From contig CAXUJK010000002.1 in NCBI GenBank assembly GCA_964251385.1, positions 496,001-560,000 of the forward strand: a stretch of DNA of 64,000 nt, read 5' to 3'. The notes below the pieces were generated by a model. It did not search any database. It was not told the origin of the DNA and worked only from the letters and a program-made list of their open reading frames with translations. Shown piece by piece: positions 51,924-60,809 of the stretch. Source of the DNA: CADCVW01 sp964251385 (lineage in GTDB: Bacteria > Pseudomonadota > Alphaproteobacteria > Sphingomonadales > Sphingomonadaceae). Position 1 is the first letter of the stretch; the number at the start of each line of letters is the position of its first letter. Both the position numbers and the translations under genes were made by a program.

Positions 51924-52390
51924 CAAAGACATATTGCCTTCCGCGCGACATGCCGAGGCCGGTCTGGGGGGAAGGGGATCTGTACGCGCCTTACTGGAAG
52001 GGCCTACTGGCCGACCGGCTGCTGATTCAGCGCAATTCGCAGACGGGCGTGTACCAGTGGCCGGCCCAGATCATCGCTCATGATACGCTCACCTTTGACC
52101 TTGAATGGACGGAGGTACCGGCACAAGGATCGATCTACAGCTGGTCGCGCGTTTGGCACCCCGTCCATCCTGCGCTTGTCGGGTTCGGCCCATACATCAT
52201 CGTGGTCGTGGAGCTCCACATCGCGCCTGGCTTGAGGATGCTCGGCAACCTCGTCGGCGACCCAATGCAACAGGTCACGCCTGGTCAACCTGTCGCAGGT
52301 GTTTTCGAGAGACACGAAGCCGAGGCACCCTACACGCTCCTGCAATGGCGGGTACTCAGCGAGGCAGGCTCGGATCAACGCTCCGCTTAG
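51920..52390 (+). CDS. DUF35 OB-fold protein lacking the zinc-ribbon cysteines
   Basis: A 156-residue acyl-CoA-binding OB-fold protein of the DUF35 type. These proteins usually have an N-terminal rubredoxin-like zinc ribbon with four cysteines (pattern R C..CG). Here the ribbon region reads LIQRNSQTGVYQWPAQII, with no cysteine. The OB fold follows: GSIYSWSRVWHPVHPALVGFGPYIIVVVEL (region), then MLGNLVGDPMQQVTPGQPV. It overlaps the thiolase-like gene and should form a heteromer with its product. Confidence 0.8.
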   Translation: MTKTYCLPRDMPRPVWGEGDLYAPYWKGLLADRLLIQRNSQTGVYQWPAQIIAHDTLTFDLEWTEVPAQGSIYSWSRVWHPVHPALVGFGPYIIVVVELHIAPGLRMLGNLVGDPMQQVTPGQPVAGVFERHEAEAPYTLLQWRVLSEAGSDQRSA

Positions 52391-52408
52391 CCGCTGCGGC
52401 GTCGGCGC

Positions 52409-54016
52409 TCACCGCCCCAGGATCAGGTCCGAAGCTTTTTCGGCAATCGCCGTAGTCGCCGCGCAGGTGTTCGCCGAAGGCACGGTGGGCATGATCGATG
52501 CGTCGACAACCCTGAGGCCCGCGATTCCGCGAATCTTGAGTTCGGCGTCGACGACGGCCATTGGATCACTATCGGGTCCCATCTTGCACGAACCGCAGAC
52601 ATGATAGGCAGTGCTCCCGTATTGGCGGGCGTAATGCAGCAGTTCATCGTTGGACCTGACATCGGGGCCAGGCAGCCGTTCTGATGAAATGAGGCCGGAG
52701 AGCGGCTCCTCGCCATAGATGGTCCTGGCGCACTTGAGGCCAGCGATCATCGCACGTTGATCGATCTCGTCGTCGAGGTAGTTCGGCTGAATAGCCGGCT
52801 GTTCGCGCATGTCGGCGCTGCGCAGGCGCACATAGCCGCGGCTCTCCGGACGGAGCTGCCATGCGCCGCAGGTCAATCCCGCCTCGCTGTCGAGGTGGCC
52901 GATCACCCCCTGATCGTAGCTTGCGGAGATGAACGAGAGCGTGAAGTCGGGCACGTCGAGGTCCGGATGGCTTTTGCAGAACGCATAGACGAGGTTAGGA
53001 CTGATCGAGAGCACGCTCGGGCGGCCTGCCAGCCAAGCCATCACCTGCCTGAAGAGCGGCAGGCCGCGCACCTTCTCATTTATGCTGTCGACGCCGGGCC
53101 GGCAACGGGCCACCACGCGTGCAACATAATGGTCCCGGAGGTTCTCGCCAACTCCGGGCAGGTGGTGCACGATTGGTATGCCATGTTCGCGGAGCAGGGG
53201 CGCAGGTCCAATGCCTGACAGCTGTAGCAGCCTCGGGCTGTGGATCGCGCCCGAGCACAATAAGATTTCCTGATCTGCGCTGATCTCGACGGACTCCGTT
53301 CCGCCGCTTCGGGTGAAGCGCACACTGCGTGCCCGTCCCTCGTTGACGACGATTTGGTGCACCAGCGCATGTGTCACGACCCGCACCTTTCCGCTGCGCA
53401 GTGCGGGTTTGAGGTAGCCGCGCGCGGTGCTCCAGCGCAGGCCGCGCTCAACCGCGCTTTGACAATAGCCGACGCCTGCTTGCGAGGCGCCGTTATAGTC
53501 GGCATTGAAAGGAACATGGGCGGCCCCCGCTGCGCGGATGAAGGCTTCGCAAAGCTCGTCTCGCCAAGCCGTTTCTGTTACGCCGATCGGGCCGAGCCGA
53601 CCACGGTACGAACTGTCGCCCGACCCGTAGTGTTCGGCTCTCTTGAAATAAGGCAGCAGGTCCTCGAACCCCCAGCCGGGATTGCCCAGTTGGGCCCAAC
53701 TGTCGAAGTCGAGCGCTTGTCCGCGACTGTAGATGGCGCCATTGACTGCGCTTGAGCCGCCCAATGTGCGACCTTGTACGAGCGGGATTTGTCGGCCGTT
53801 AGTGCCTGGACTTCCTTCCATCGAGAGTTGCCAGCTGAAGCGCTCGTCGCGCAGCAGGCGGGTGAATCCTGCGGGAATTTGAAACCAGAGGTTCCGGTCC
53901 GGCGGCCCTGCTTCCAAAACGCAGACGCGGTGCCCTCGTTCACTCAGCCGGTGAGCGAGCACGCAACCGGCGGTGCCGCCACCGACGATCACATAATCAA
54001 ATCGCTCCGACGCCAT
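52409..54016 (-). CDS. GMC-family FAD alcohol dehydrogenase/oxidase
   Basis: A glucose-methanol-choline oxidoreductase of 535 residues. The N-terminal FAD motif is DYVIVGGGTAGCVLAHRL; GGSSAVNGAIYSRG and the second signature GAIHSPRLLQLSGIGP are present; the catalytic His is in AYHVCGSCKMGPD near the C-terminus. It would oxidise a primary alcohol to an aldehyde, passing electrons to quinone or another acceptor. Similar enzymes act on long-chain alcohols, polyethylene glycol and choline. ATG 54016 follows GAGGATCC. Divergent from the ligase gene, sharing a LacI-type operator between them. Confidence 0.9.
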   Translation of the reverse strand: MASERFDYVIVGGGTAGCVLAHRLSERGHRVCVLEAGPPDRNLWFQIPAGFTRLLRDERFSWQLSMEGSPGTNGRQIPLVQGRTLGGSSAVNGAIYSRGQALDFDSWAQLGNPGWGFEDLLPYFKRAEHYGSGDSSYRGRLGPIGVTETAWRDELCEAFIRAAGAAHVPFNADYNGASQAGVGYCQSAVERGLRWSTARGYLKPALRSGKVRVVTHALVHQIVVNEGRARSVRFTRSGGTESVEISADQEILLCSGAIHSPRLLQLSGIGPAPLLREHGIPIVHHLPGVGENLRDHYVARVVARCRPGVDSINEKVRGLPLFRQVMAWLAGRPSVLSISPNLVYAFCKSHPDLDVPDFTLSFISASYDQGVIGHLDSEAGLTCGAWQLRPESRGYVRLRSADMREQPAIQPNYLDDEIDQRAMIAGLKCARTIYGEEPLSGLISSERLPGPDVRSNDELLHYARQYGSTAYHVCGSCKMGPDSDPMAVVDAELKIRGIAGLRVVDASIMPTVPSANTCAATTAIAEKASDLILGR

Positions 54017-54148
54017 GTCTCGGATCCTCTTCGAAAAGCTCTGAGGCGGTCGCCCGCACTCCCATTCCCGCGGCGGGCACCGTGGCAAGATCCAGGGTGA
54101 GAAGCTTTCCTCGCCACTTCCTCGGCTCTTGGGCCTGTGCTAGCACAG

Positions 54149-54163
54149 AAAAACGTTTCCACA
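54149..54163. promoter_or_regulatory. LacI-type operator between GMC and ligase genes
   Basis: AAAAACGTTTCCACA on the plus strand; on the other strand TGTGGAAACGTTTTT. The left half TGTGGAAACG equals that at 57920-57929. The central CG step is typical of LacI-family sites. It lies 57 bases before the ligase ATG and 133 from the GMC start. Confidence 0.7.
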
Positions 54164-54219
54164 ACGATGGAGACGACGTATCGGTGCCTCGATACTCACT
54201 CTCCGGAGATTGACCAGCG

Positions 54220-55779
54220 ATGCAGCTCATCGACCTGTTCGAGCGCGGCGTCGGCTATGGTGCGGACGAGACCTGTGTGCAGACCGCATCCGACGGCTTG
54301 ACCTTTACGTACCGTGAAGTCGACGTGCTCAGTCATCAGATCGCGAACGGGCTCGAGGCCGCGGGAGTAGCGCCGGGGGAGAAGGTCGGCCTGCTGGCCG
54401 ACAATCATGTCATGACGCTCCTCGCCATCCTTGGCATCGTGCGCTCGGCAGGCGTATGGCTGCCAGTCAACGCGCGGAACAGCGCAGCGGAAACCGCCAA
54501 CATTCTTGCCCGTACCGACTGCATATTCCTCTTCATTCACAGCGCCTATGCAGGGCAGATTGAGGCTGTGCGTGGCGCGATGCCGCTTCTAAAGGGCATC
54601 GTCTGTATCGACCGCGAACTCGAAGGCATCCCCGCGCTTGCAGATTGGGCCGCGGCGCAATCCGCCGAGCGCGTCGAGCGATCGGATGGGGCCGACGCCG
54701 TGGTGGCGATCCGCGGCACCGGCGGCACTACCGGCTTGCCCAAGGGAGTGATGATCACGCATCGCAACGCGCTGGCGGTAATGGCGAACTGGTTTGCGGC
54801 GATGCCAGTCAGCGAACGACCGGTGCATCTGGTCGTGGCACCGCTGTCGCACGCCGCGAGTTATGTTGCCTTTACCGCGCTCGCTTATGGCGGGCGCAAC
54901 ATCATTCTCTCAACGACCGATGCGGAGACGATCCTCGGCGCGATTGAACGTTATCGCGTGACACAGATTTTTCTGCCGCCAACGCTGATCTACAAGTTGC
55001 TTGATCACCCTCAGGTCAGAAGGTTCGACTTCAGCTCACTTCGTTCGTTCGTCTACTCGGCCGCGCCGATGTCCACGAGCAGGCTGCGCGAAGCGCTCGA
55101 CGTATTCGGGCCCGTCATGGTCCAGTGTTTCGGGCAGGCCGAGGCGCCCTTCGTCTGCGCCTGCCTGACAGCACAGGATCACGCTGACATCCTCGAGGAT
55201 CCAACCCTGAGCCACCGCCTGGCAAGCTGCGGGCGTCCGTCGCCCTTCGTACGCATGGGCATCATGGACGAGATCGGCACGCTGCTGGCCGCGGGTGAGC
55301 GCGGCGAGATCGTCGTCCGGAGCGAGCTTGTGATGAAGGGGTACTTCAACGATCCCGTGAAAACAGGCGACGCGCTTCGCGACGGGTGGCTGCATACCGG
55401 AGACGTCGGCTATTTCGATGCCGACGGCTTCTGCTACATCGTCGACCGCCTCAAGGATCTAATCGTCTCTGGCGGCTTCAATATCAGCCCGGGGGAAATC
55501 GAACAAATCCTCTGGACGGTCGAGGCCATCGGCGACTGTGCGGTGATCGGCGTGCCGGACCCGCTGTGGGGCGAGGCGGTCAAGGCAGTCGTCGAGCTCA
55601 AATCCGGGTGCGAGCTCGACACGGACGCCGTGCTGGCTCTGTGCAGGGAGCAACTTGGAGCGATGAAGACACCGAAAAGCATCGAAATCTGGGATAGCCT
55701 GCCACGCAGTGCGGTCGGCAAGATCCTCAAGCGCGAGATACGCGAGCGCTTCTGGGTTGACCACGACAGGCGGGTTTAA
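54220..55779 (+). CDS. acyl-CoA ligase (AMP-forming)
   Basis: An ANL-superfamily ligase, 519 residues, activating a carboxylic acid as its CoA thioester through an acyl-AMP. Motifs: RGTGGTTGLPKGVMITHRN (phosphate loop), HTGDVGYFDADGF (adenine motif), KDLIVSGGFNISPGEIEQ (hinge), and the final catalytic lysine in SAVGKILKREI. It would follow alcohol and aldehyde oxidation of the substrate. The start ATG 54220 is 19 bases after CTCTCCGGAGATT, which includes GGAG. A LacI-type operator lies upstream. Confidence 0.9.
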   Translation: MQLIDLFERGVGYGADETCVQTASDGLTFTYREVDVLSHQIANGLEAAGVAPGEKVGLLADNHVMTLLAILGIVRSAGVWLPVNARNSAAETANILARTDCIFLFIHSAYAGQIEAVRGAMPLLKGIVCIDRELEGIPALADWAAAQSAERVERSDGADAVVAIRGTGGTTGLPKGVMITHRNALAVMANWFAAMPVSERPVHLVVAPLSHAASYVAFTALAYGGRNIILSTTDAETILGAIERYRVTQIFLPPTLIYKLLDHPQVRRFDFSSLRSFVYSAAPMSTSRLREALDVFGPVMVQCFGQAEAPFVCACLTAQDHADILEDPTLSHRLASCGRPSPFVRMGIMDEIGTLLAAGERGEIVVRSELVMKGYFNDPVKTGDALRDGWLHTGDVGYFDADGFCYIVDRLKDLIVSGGFNISPGEIEQILWTVEAIGDCAVIGVPDPLWGEAVKAVVELKSGCELDTDAVLALCREQLGAMKTPKSIEIWDSLPRSAVGKILKREIRERFWVDHDRRV

Positions 55780-55849
55780 ACCTTGTGGATGAGCGCAATG
55801 TGATGGTAGCGCAGGCGCAGGCCCGAAGGCTGTTTCTCAGCCGGCAAGC

Positions 55850-56794
55850 GTGCCGGTGAGCACCGGGACGGCGGCTGGGGGCTCCGGCGACGGGCGTAAC
55901 GCGTCCGGCGGCAAGCCGTCTGAACCCTCGATACCCCGACGCTGGCGATCGCTTTTGTTCGTGCCCGGAGATGCTGTTGACAAGCTGGAAAAGGCGTGGC
56001 GCGGTGATGCCGACGCAGTCATCATCGATCTCGAGGACGGCGTGGGGCCGCACGCCAAGAATGTTGCTCGGGATAATTTGCTGCGCGGCTCGCGTCTGGC
56101 CCGCAACAGCAGCAGCGGCTTTGTGGTCCGAGTCAATAGCGGCGAACGCTCGATCGGAGATATTTGCGCCGCCGTGGCTGCCGGCGCAGATGCCATCATG
56201 CTACCCAAGGTCGAGACCGTTCGCGAACTCCATCGCGTGACGTACATCATCGAGCGCGAGCCACGCGCGAGGCCGGACTGTGTCAAGCCGGCCCTCATTG
56301 CGCTGATCGAGACACCGGCCGGGCTCTTGAAGTTGGCTTCCATCGTCCGAGCCGCACAGCTGGCCGCTGTCGCGCTTGGCACCGAGGATTTCGCCCGTGC
56401 GCTCGGTCGGCCGCCGACACCGTCAACCCTGCAGTTGCCGTCGCAGATGATTGCGCTGGCAGCAGCCACGCGCGGACTGATGGCACTGTCGATGCCGATC
56501 TCGATCGCAGAATTTCGCGACATGGCGGCTTGGGAGAGTGCAGCGCGAAACGCTTATGCCGCCGGCAATAGCGGCGGCCTGTGTATTCACCCTCGGCAGG
56601 TTGCGATCTGCAACAAGATCTTCAGTCCGTGCCCGGAGGCGCTCAGCGAGGCGCGGGCCGTTTGCCACAAATGGGAAGACGCGCAGCGGAAAGGCTTGGC
56701 GGTCACCGCCCTAGAGGGGAGAATGATCGATCTCCCCGTTTTCGAGCGCGCCGCCGAACTCGTCAGGCAGTGGGAAGAACAGCGTCTGGCATAA
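55850..56794 (+). CDS. CitE-like lyase (HpcH/HpaI aldolase family)
   Basis: A TIM-barrel CoA-ester lyase resembling the citrate-lyase beta subunit and L-malyl/beta-methylmalyl-CoA lyase. SLLFVPGD near the start, DAVIIDLEDGV, AIMLPKVETVREL (metal-binding Glu), LIALIETPAGLL and GLCIHPRQVAICNKIFSP are the family signatures. About 314 residues. It could cleave a 3-hydroxy-acyl-CoA (retro-Claisen) in the same pathway. The GTG start at 55850 is weak; GTG 55856 is an alternative, and the first 20 residues are low-complexity. 70 bases after the ligase gene. Confidence 0.8.
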   Translation: MPVSTGTAAGGSGDGRNASGGKPSEPSIPRRWRSLLFVPGDAVDKLEKAWRGDADAVIIDLEDGVGPHAKNVARDNLLRGSRLARNSSSGFVVRVNSGERSIGDICAAVAAGADAIMLPKVETVRELHRVTYIIEREPRARPDCVKPALIALIETPAGLLKLASIVRAAQLAAVALGTEDFARALGRPPTPSTLQLPSQMIALAAATRGLMALSMPISIAEFRDMAAWESAARNAYAAGNSGGLCIHPRQVAICNKIFSPCPEALSEARAVCHKWEDAQRKGLAVTALEGRMIDLPVFERAAELVRQWEEQRLA

Positions 56795-56814
56795 GTGACG
56801 CGAGCCGCAAGTCT

Positions 56815-57873
56815 TCAGCTGCCGGACTTGTCGCGCATCGTCTTGCGCGAACGCCGCCGCGGCCCGCATGATCCGCCCATGACCAGTTCGGGTTGCACAA
56901 AGCGCACCCGCGTATGCGGAGCCGCCGTTCCGAGGAGCCGGTCCATCATCAGGCCGACGACGAGTTCGGCGCTCTGCTTCACATTGTAACGGACCGCTGT
57001 CGCCGGCGGATACATGAGTTCAAGTGTTTCGACCGCGCCGATGCCGATCACCGATATGTTCCCTGGGATCTCCATACCCGCGTCGCGGATCACGCGGACC
57101 GCGCCCGAGAGGAGCGGGGTACCGACAGCGATCACCGCAGTGGGCGGGTCGGCAAGCGTCAGCATGGACCGCATCGCGTTGCTCGACGAGGCGATCCAGG
57201 AATCGGGCATGTACAGGAGTTGCGGATCGAACGGCAGACCGGCTGCTTCGAGCGCCAACCGATATCCGACCAGCTTCTCCCGGCCCGGGCGCAATCGCGC
57301 GCTTGAGACGAGCAATGCGATCCTGCGATGTCCGAGCGCGAACAGATAGTCCATCGCGCTGCGCATACCGTGCGCGTGATCGATCTTCACGAAGTCGAAG
57401 TCGCCGGCCATGTCACGATCGACGATGACGACAGGCAGCGCGGACGCAACGAAAGGGCACGTGGCGGGATCGTCATATTCTCGACCCGGCGAGGCGATGA
57501 TGCCGTCGAGACGGCGATTTCTGAAGAAGCTGATGTGGCGGCGGTCGATCGCCTCCTGCTCCGAGGTTCCGATCAGAAGCGAGTAACCGCTTGCCTGGAT
57601 GATGGTCTCGACAGCGCTCAAGTGCAGACCAAGAAACGGATTGGCGATGTCTTGCAGCAGGTAACCAATCGTTTTGCTGCTCCCCGTGCGCATATACTTC
57701 GCATTTAGATCGGGCTCATAGCCGAGCGCCTCAACCGCGGTAAGAACCTGCTGCTTCAGTTCCGGACTCGTATAGCCGCTCTTGTTGAGCACACGCGAGA
57801 CGCTACCAAGCGATACCCCCGCCGCGGCGGCTACGTTCCGGATCGAGACGCGAGAACCCGCTCTTTTCTGCAT
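56815..57873 (-). CDS. LacI-family transcriptional regulator
   Basis: A LacI/GalR repressor of 352 residues. The N-terminal helix-turn-helix and hinge region VSIRNVAAAAGVSLGSVSRVLNKSGYTSPEL, (region) is typical, followed by a periplasmic-binding-protein-like effector domain (IGYLLQDIANPFLG, DGIIASPG, VVIVDRD, GHRRIALL). The C-terminus is an Arg-rich tail (GPRRRSRKTMRDK). Operators with its expected central CG palindrome lie 49-62 bases upstream of its own start and near 54150, so it likely controls itself, the ALDH gene, and the GMC and ligase genes. Ligand unknown. Confidence 0.9.
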   Translation of the reverse strand: MQKRAGSRVSIRNVAAAAGVSLGSVSRVLNKSGYTSPELKQQVLTAVEALGYEPDLNAKYMRTGSSKTIGYLLQDIANPFLGLHLSAVETIIQASGYSLLIGTSEQEAIDRRHISFFRNRRLDGIIASPGREYDDPATCPFVASALPVVIVDRDMAGDFDFVKIDHAHGMRSAMDYLFALGHRRIALLVSSARLRPGREKLVGYRLALEAAGLPFDPQLLYMPDSWIASSSNAMRSMLTLADPPTAVIAVGTPLLSGAVRVIRDAGMEIPGNISVIGIGAVETLELMYPPATAVRYNVKQSAELVVGLMMDRLLGTAAPHTRVRFVQPELVMGGSCGPRRRSRKTMRDKSGS

Positions 57874-57921
57874 GTGCTACCATAATCCGCTTGCATCGGC
57901 TGGTCGACTCTCGGATAGCTG

Positions 57922-57935
57922 TGGAAACGTTTCCA
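57922..57935. promoter_or_regulatory. LacI-type operator, lacI/ALDH intergenic
   Basis: A perfect 14-base palindrome TGGAAACGTTTCCA, flanked by AGCTG and GCTGC. It lies between the divergent lacI (start 57873) and aldehyde dehydrogenase (start 58086) genes. Same half-site as at 54149-54163. Confidence 0.8.
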
Positions 57936-58085
57936 GCTGCTAGGTGGCGGGAAGAGTCGCCCTCTCCTTCGTTGTTGCGGGGCAACGCTGCTCTCCGCCC
58001 ATGAGGGCACGTGTCCGCGCAGAAGCCGACGCCTTTGCGCGTACAAGTGGAAGCGAAGGCGATACCCAGATGTGAAGGAGCAAGC

Positions 58086-59579
58086 ATGAACGCGCCGACC
58101 CAGATCAAGGCAAATCCGGCCTTCCTAGACGGGAAGCCCAAGCAGCTGTTCATTGGCGGCGAGTGGGTCGACGCACTGTCGGGGAAAACCTTCGCAACGA
58201 TTAACCCGGCGACCGGCGAGGTCCTCGCGCACGTAGCCGAAGGCGCTGCCGCCGATATCGACCGCGCCGTGAATGCCGCCCGAAAGGCGTTTGAGGGCCC
58301 GTGGAGCAAGTGCAAGCCGGCGGAGCGGCAGGCCATGCTGCTGCGGCTGGCCGAGCTGGTTGAAGCCGACATCGAACAGCTGGCCATGCTCGACACCCTC
58401 GACATGGGCGCGCCCATTCAGCGCACCATGGGCAATCGCGCGCGCGCAGTCGGACTGTTGCGTTATTATGCCGGGCAAGCGATCGGACTCCATGGCGAAA
58501 CCGTGGAGCCGTCGGTACCGGGCGAGTATCTCTGTTACACGCTAAAGGAGCCGGTCGGCGTGGTTGGCGCGATCACGCCTTGGAACGGACCGATCGGCGC
58601 GACGATCTGGAAACTGGGGCCGGTGCTCGCTACTGGCTGCACCGTCGTTCTCAAGCCGGCCGAGGATGCGCCACTCACGCCCTTACGGTTGGCTGAACTC
58701 TGTCAGCAGGCCGGCGTTCCCGATGGGGTCGTGAACGTGGTAACGGGCTATGGCGACCCAGCCGGTTCTGCGCTGGCCGCGCACCCCGATGTCGACAAGA
58801 TTTCCTTCACCGGCTCGCACTTCACCGGGCAGAAAATTGTCCAGGCGTCGGCCGGCAATCTCAAACGGCTGTCGCTCGAGCTGGGTGGCAAATCTGCGAA
58901 CATTGTTTTCGCCGATGCCGATCTCGACGCGGCAGTACCCGGCGCCGCAATGGCGGTGTACTCGAACAGCGGTCAGATCTGCTGCGCTGGCACGCGCCTG
59001 TTCGTGCAGCGCGAGATCTATGATGAATTCACTGAGCGCGTCGCTGACTTCAGCCGCACGCTGAAAGTCGGCCCCGGAATTGACCCGAGCACCCAAATCG
59101 GACCGCTTGTCTCGCCCAAGCAGCTCGAGCGGGTCTCCAGCTATCTCGATATTGGTCGCGAGGAGGGCGCGGTTGCGCTGTCTGGCGGCAGTCGGCTAAC
59201 CGAAGGTGCCTATGCGAGCGGCAATTTCATCGAGCCGACGATCTTCACCGGCGTTAGAGATGAAATGCGCATCGCGCAGGAAGAAATTTTTGGACCCGTT
59301 ATCGCTGCCCTCCCATTCGACGATCTCGACGAAGTCATCCGGCGCGGGAATGCCACGACTTATGGTCTAGGCGGCGGCGTGTGGACGCGGAATGTCACAA
59401 ACGCACACAGAGTCGCCAAGGGGCTGCGGACCGGATCGGTCTGGGTCAACTGCTACAACATGTTCGATCCCGCAATGCCGTTCGGCGGGTACAAGATGAG
59501 CGGCTATGGTCGGGAATCCGGCGTGCAGCATGTCGAGGAGTTTATGAACGTCAAGGCCGTCTGGGTGAAGACCGGATGA
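58086..59579 (+). CDS. aldehyde dehydrogenase (NAD(P)-dependent)
   Basis: An ALDH-superfamily enzyme, 497 residues, oxidising an aldehyde to its acid. The catalytic Glu is in SLELGGKSANIVF (about 263) and the catalytic Cys in SGQICCAGTRLFV (about 298). The Rossmann-type motif GVVGAITPWNGPIG (about 158) and EEIFGPVIAALPF are intact. It would take the product of the GMC enzyme. ATG 58086 follows AAGGAG (58074-58079). It faces the LacI gene across a palindromic operator. Confidence 0.93.
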   Translation: MNAPTQIKANPAFLDGKPKQLFIGGEWVDALSGKTFATINPATGEVLAHVAEGAAADIDRAVNAARKAFEGPWSKCKPAERQAMLLRLAELVEADIEQLAMLDTLDMGAPIQRTMGNRARAVGLLRYYAGQAIGLHGETVEPSVPGEYLCYTLKEPVGVVGAITPWNGPIGATIWKLGPVLATGCTVVLKPAEDAPLTPLRLAELCQQAGVPDGVVNVVTGYGDPAGSALAAHPDVDKISFTGSHFTGQKIVQASAGNLKRLSLELGGKSANIVFADADLDAAVPGAAMAVYSNSGQICCAGTRLFVQREIYDEFTERVADFSRTLKVGPGIDPSTQIGPLVSPKQLERVSSYLDIGREEGAVALSGGSRLTEGAYASGNFIEPTIFTGVRDEMRIAQEEIFGPVIAALPFDDLDEVIRRGNATTYGLGGGVWTRNVTNAHRVAKGLRTGSVWVNCYNMFDPAMPFGGYKMSGYGRESGVQHVEEFMNVKAVWVKTG

Positions 59580-59677
59580 AAGAAAGACGCACAGGGGCCG
59601 GTTCGCTCGCGCCTGCGCGTCGAGGCGCGTGGTAAGACAAACGTCTGCGCCAGAGCACCCATAAACCGGCTCGAGCC

Positions 59678-60805
59678 TCAGGCGACGGCGCCAGACGCTC
59701 GCAGCGCGGTGATCCGCTCGTCGGAATAGCTTAGCGACGCGAGCAGCGCATCGGTGTCGGTCTCGCCAAGTGACATCGCCGGCAGCATGCAGGTGCTGCG
59801 CGAGTAGCGCGGTGCCGGTGCTGGCTGGATGACGCCGCCTGCCTCCACAAAGGTGCCGCGCGCGACGTTATGCGCATGCCGCGGCGCTTCCTGCATCGAG
59901 AGAACGGGCGTGACACACGCGTCCCCCGTCATCAGCTCGCACCAGTCATCGCGGCTCTTCGTCCGGAAAATGGACGCAAGACGCGCCTTCAGCGGTTTCC
60001 ACGCGCGCCGATCCATCTGCGCGTCGAACGCCGGTTCATCCGACAAGCCGGCGCGGGCGAGCAACTCGGTATAGAATTGCGGTTCGACCGCTCCCACCGC
60101 GACGAACTTGCCATCGGCACACACATAGGTGTCGTAGAAATGGGCGCCGGTGTCGAGCATGTTGACCCCGCGCTCGTCCCGCCACATTCCCTGAGCCGAC
60201 CAGCCCCAGAACATGCTCATCAAGAGCGCAGCGCCATCGACCATGGCGCAATCGACGACCTGGCCTTCACCGGTCGCTCGCGCGTGCAGGATCGCACTAA
60301 CCATGCCGAAGGCAAGCATCATGCCGCCGCCTCCGAAATCGGCGAGAAGATTGACTGGCGGCGTTGGCTTCTCGCCTTCGCGCCCGCACGCGTGAAGCGT
60401 ACCCGAGAGCGCGGCATAGTTGATGTCGTGGCCTGCTGACTGGGCGAGCGGGCCATGCTGGCCCCAACCGGTCATGCGGCCGTAGACCAAAGCGGGGTTG
60501 GCATTGAGAAGCACGGCCGGACCAAGCCCAAGCCTTTCCAATACGCCCGGCCGGTAAACGTCGATCAGTCCGTCCGCCGCCCGCGCTAGGTCGCGCACGA
60601 CGGTCAGGCCGTCGGGATTCTTCAGATCGACGGCTATCGCCCTGCGCGAACGCGACAGCGGGTCCTTAGAGAGGTCATGGGGGGAGCCGATCCGTTCGAC
60701 CCTGACCACGTCGCAGCCATGGTCCGCCAGCATCATGCCCGCGAACGGGCCGGGACCGATGCCGGCCATCTCAATGATCCGGATGCCGGCAAGGGGGGCT
60801 GCCAT
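59678..60805 (-). CDS. CaiB/BaiF CoA-transferase family III (alpha-methylacyl-CoA racemase-like)
   Basis: A family III CoA-transferase fold protein, 375 residues. LAGIRIIEMAGIGPGPFAGMMLADHGCDVVRVER (region) is the N-terminus; RRAIAVDLKNPDGL and GRMTGWGQHGPLAQSAGHDINYAALSG follow, and the active-site Asp is in LLADFGGGGMMLAFG. Sequence looks closer to alpha-methylacyl-CoA racemase than to CoA-transferases, which would fit a methyl-branched substrate. ATG 60805 is four bases after the stop of the SDR gene on the same strand. Confidence 0.85.
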   Translation of the reverse strand: MAAPLAGIRIIEMAGIGPGPFAGMMLADHGCDVVRVERIGSPHDLSKDPLSRSRRAIAVDLKNPDGLTVVRDLARAADGLIDVYRPGVLERLGLGPAVLLNANPALVYGRMTGWGQHGPLAQSAGHDINYAALSGTLHACGREGEKPTPPVNLLADFGGGGMMLAFGMVSAILHARATGEGQVVDCAMVDGAALLMSMFWGWSAQGMWRDERGVNMLDTGAHFYDTYVCADGKFVAVGAVEPQFYTELLARAGLSDEPAFDAQMDRRAWKPLKARLASIFRTKSRDDWCELMTGDACVTPVLSMQEAPRHAHNVARGTFVEAGGVIQPAPAPRYSRSTCMLPAMSLGETDTDALLASLSYSDERITALRASGAVA

Positions 60806-60809
60806 TGTC

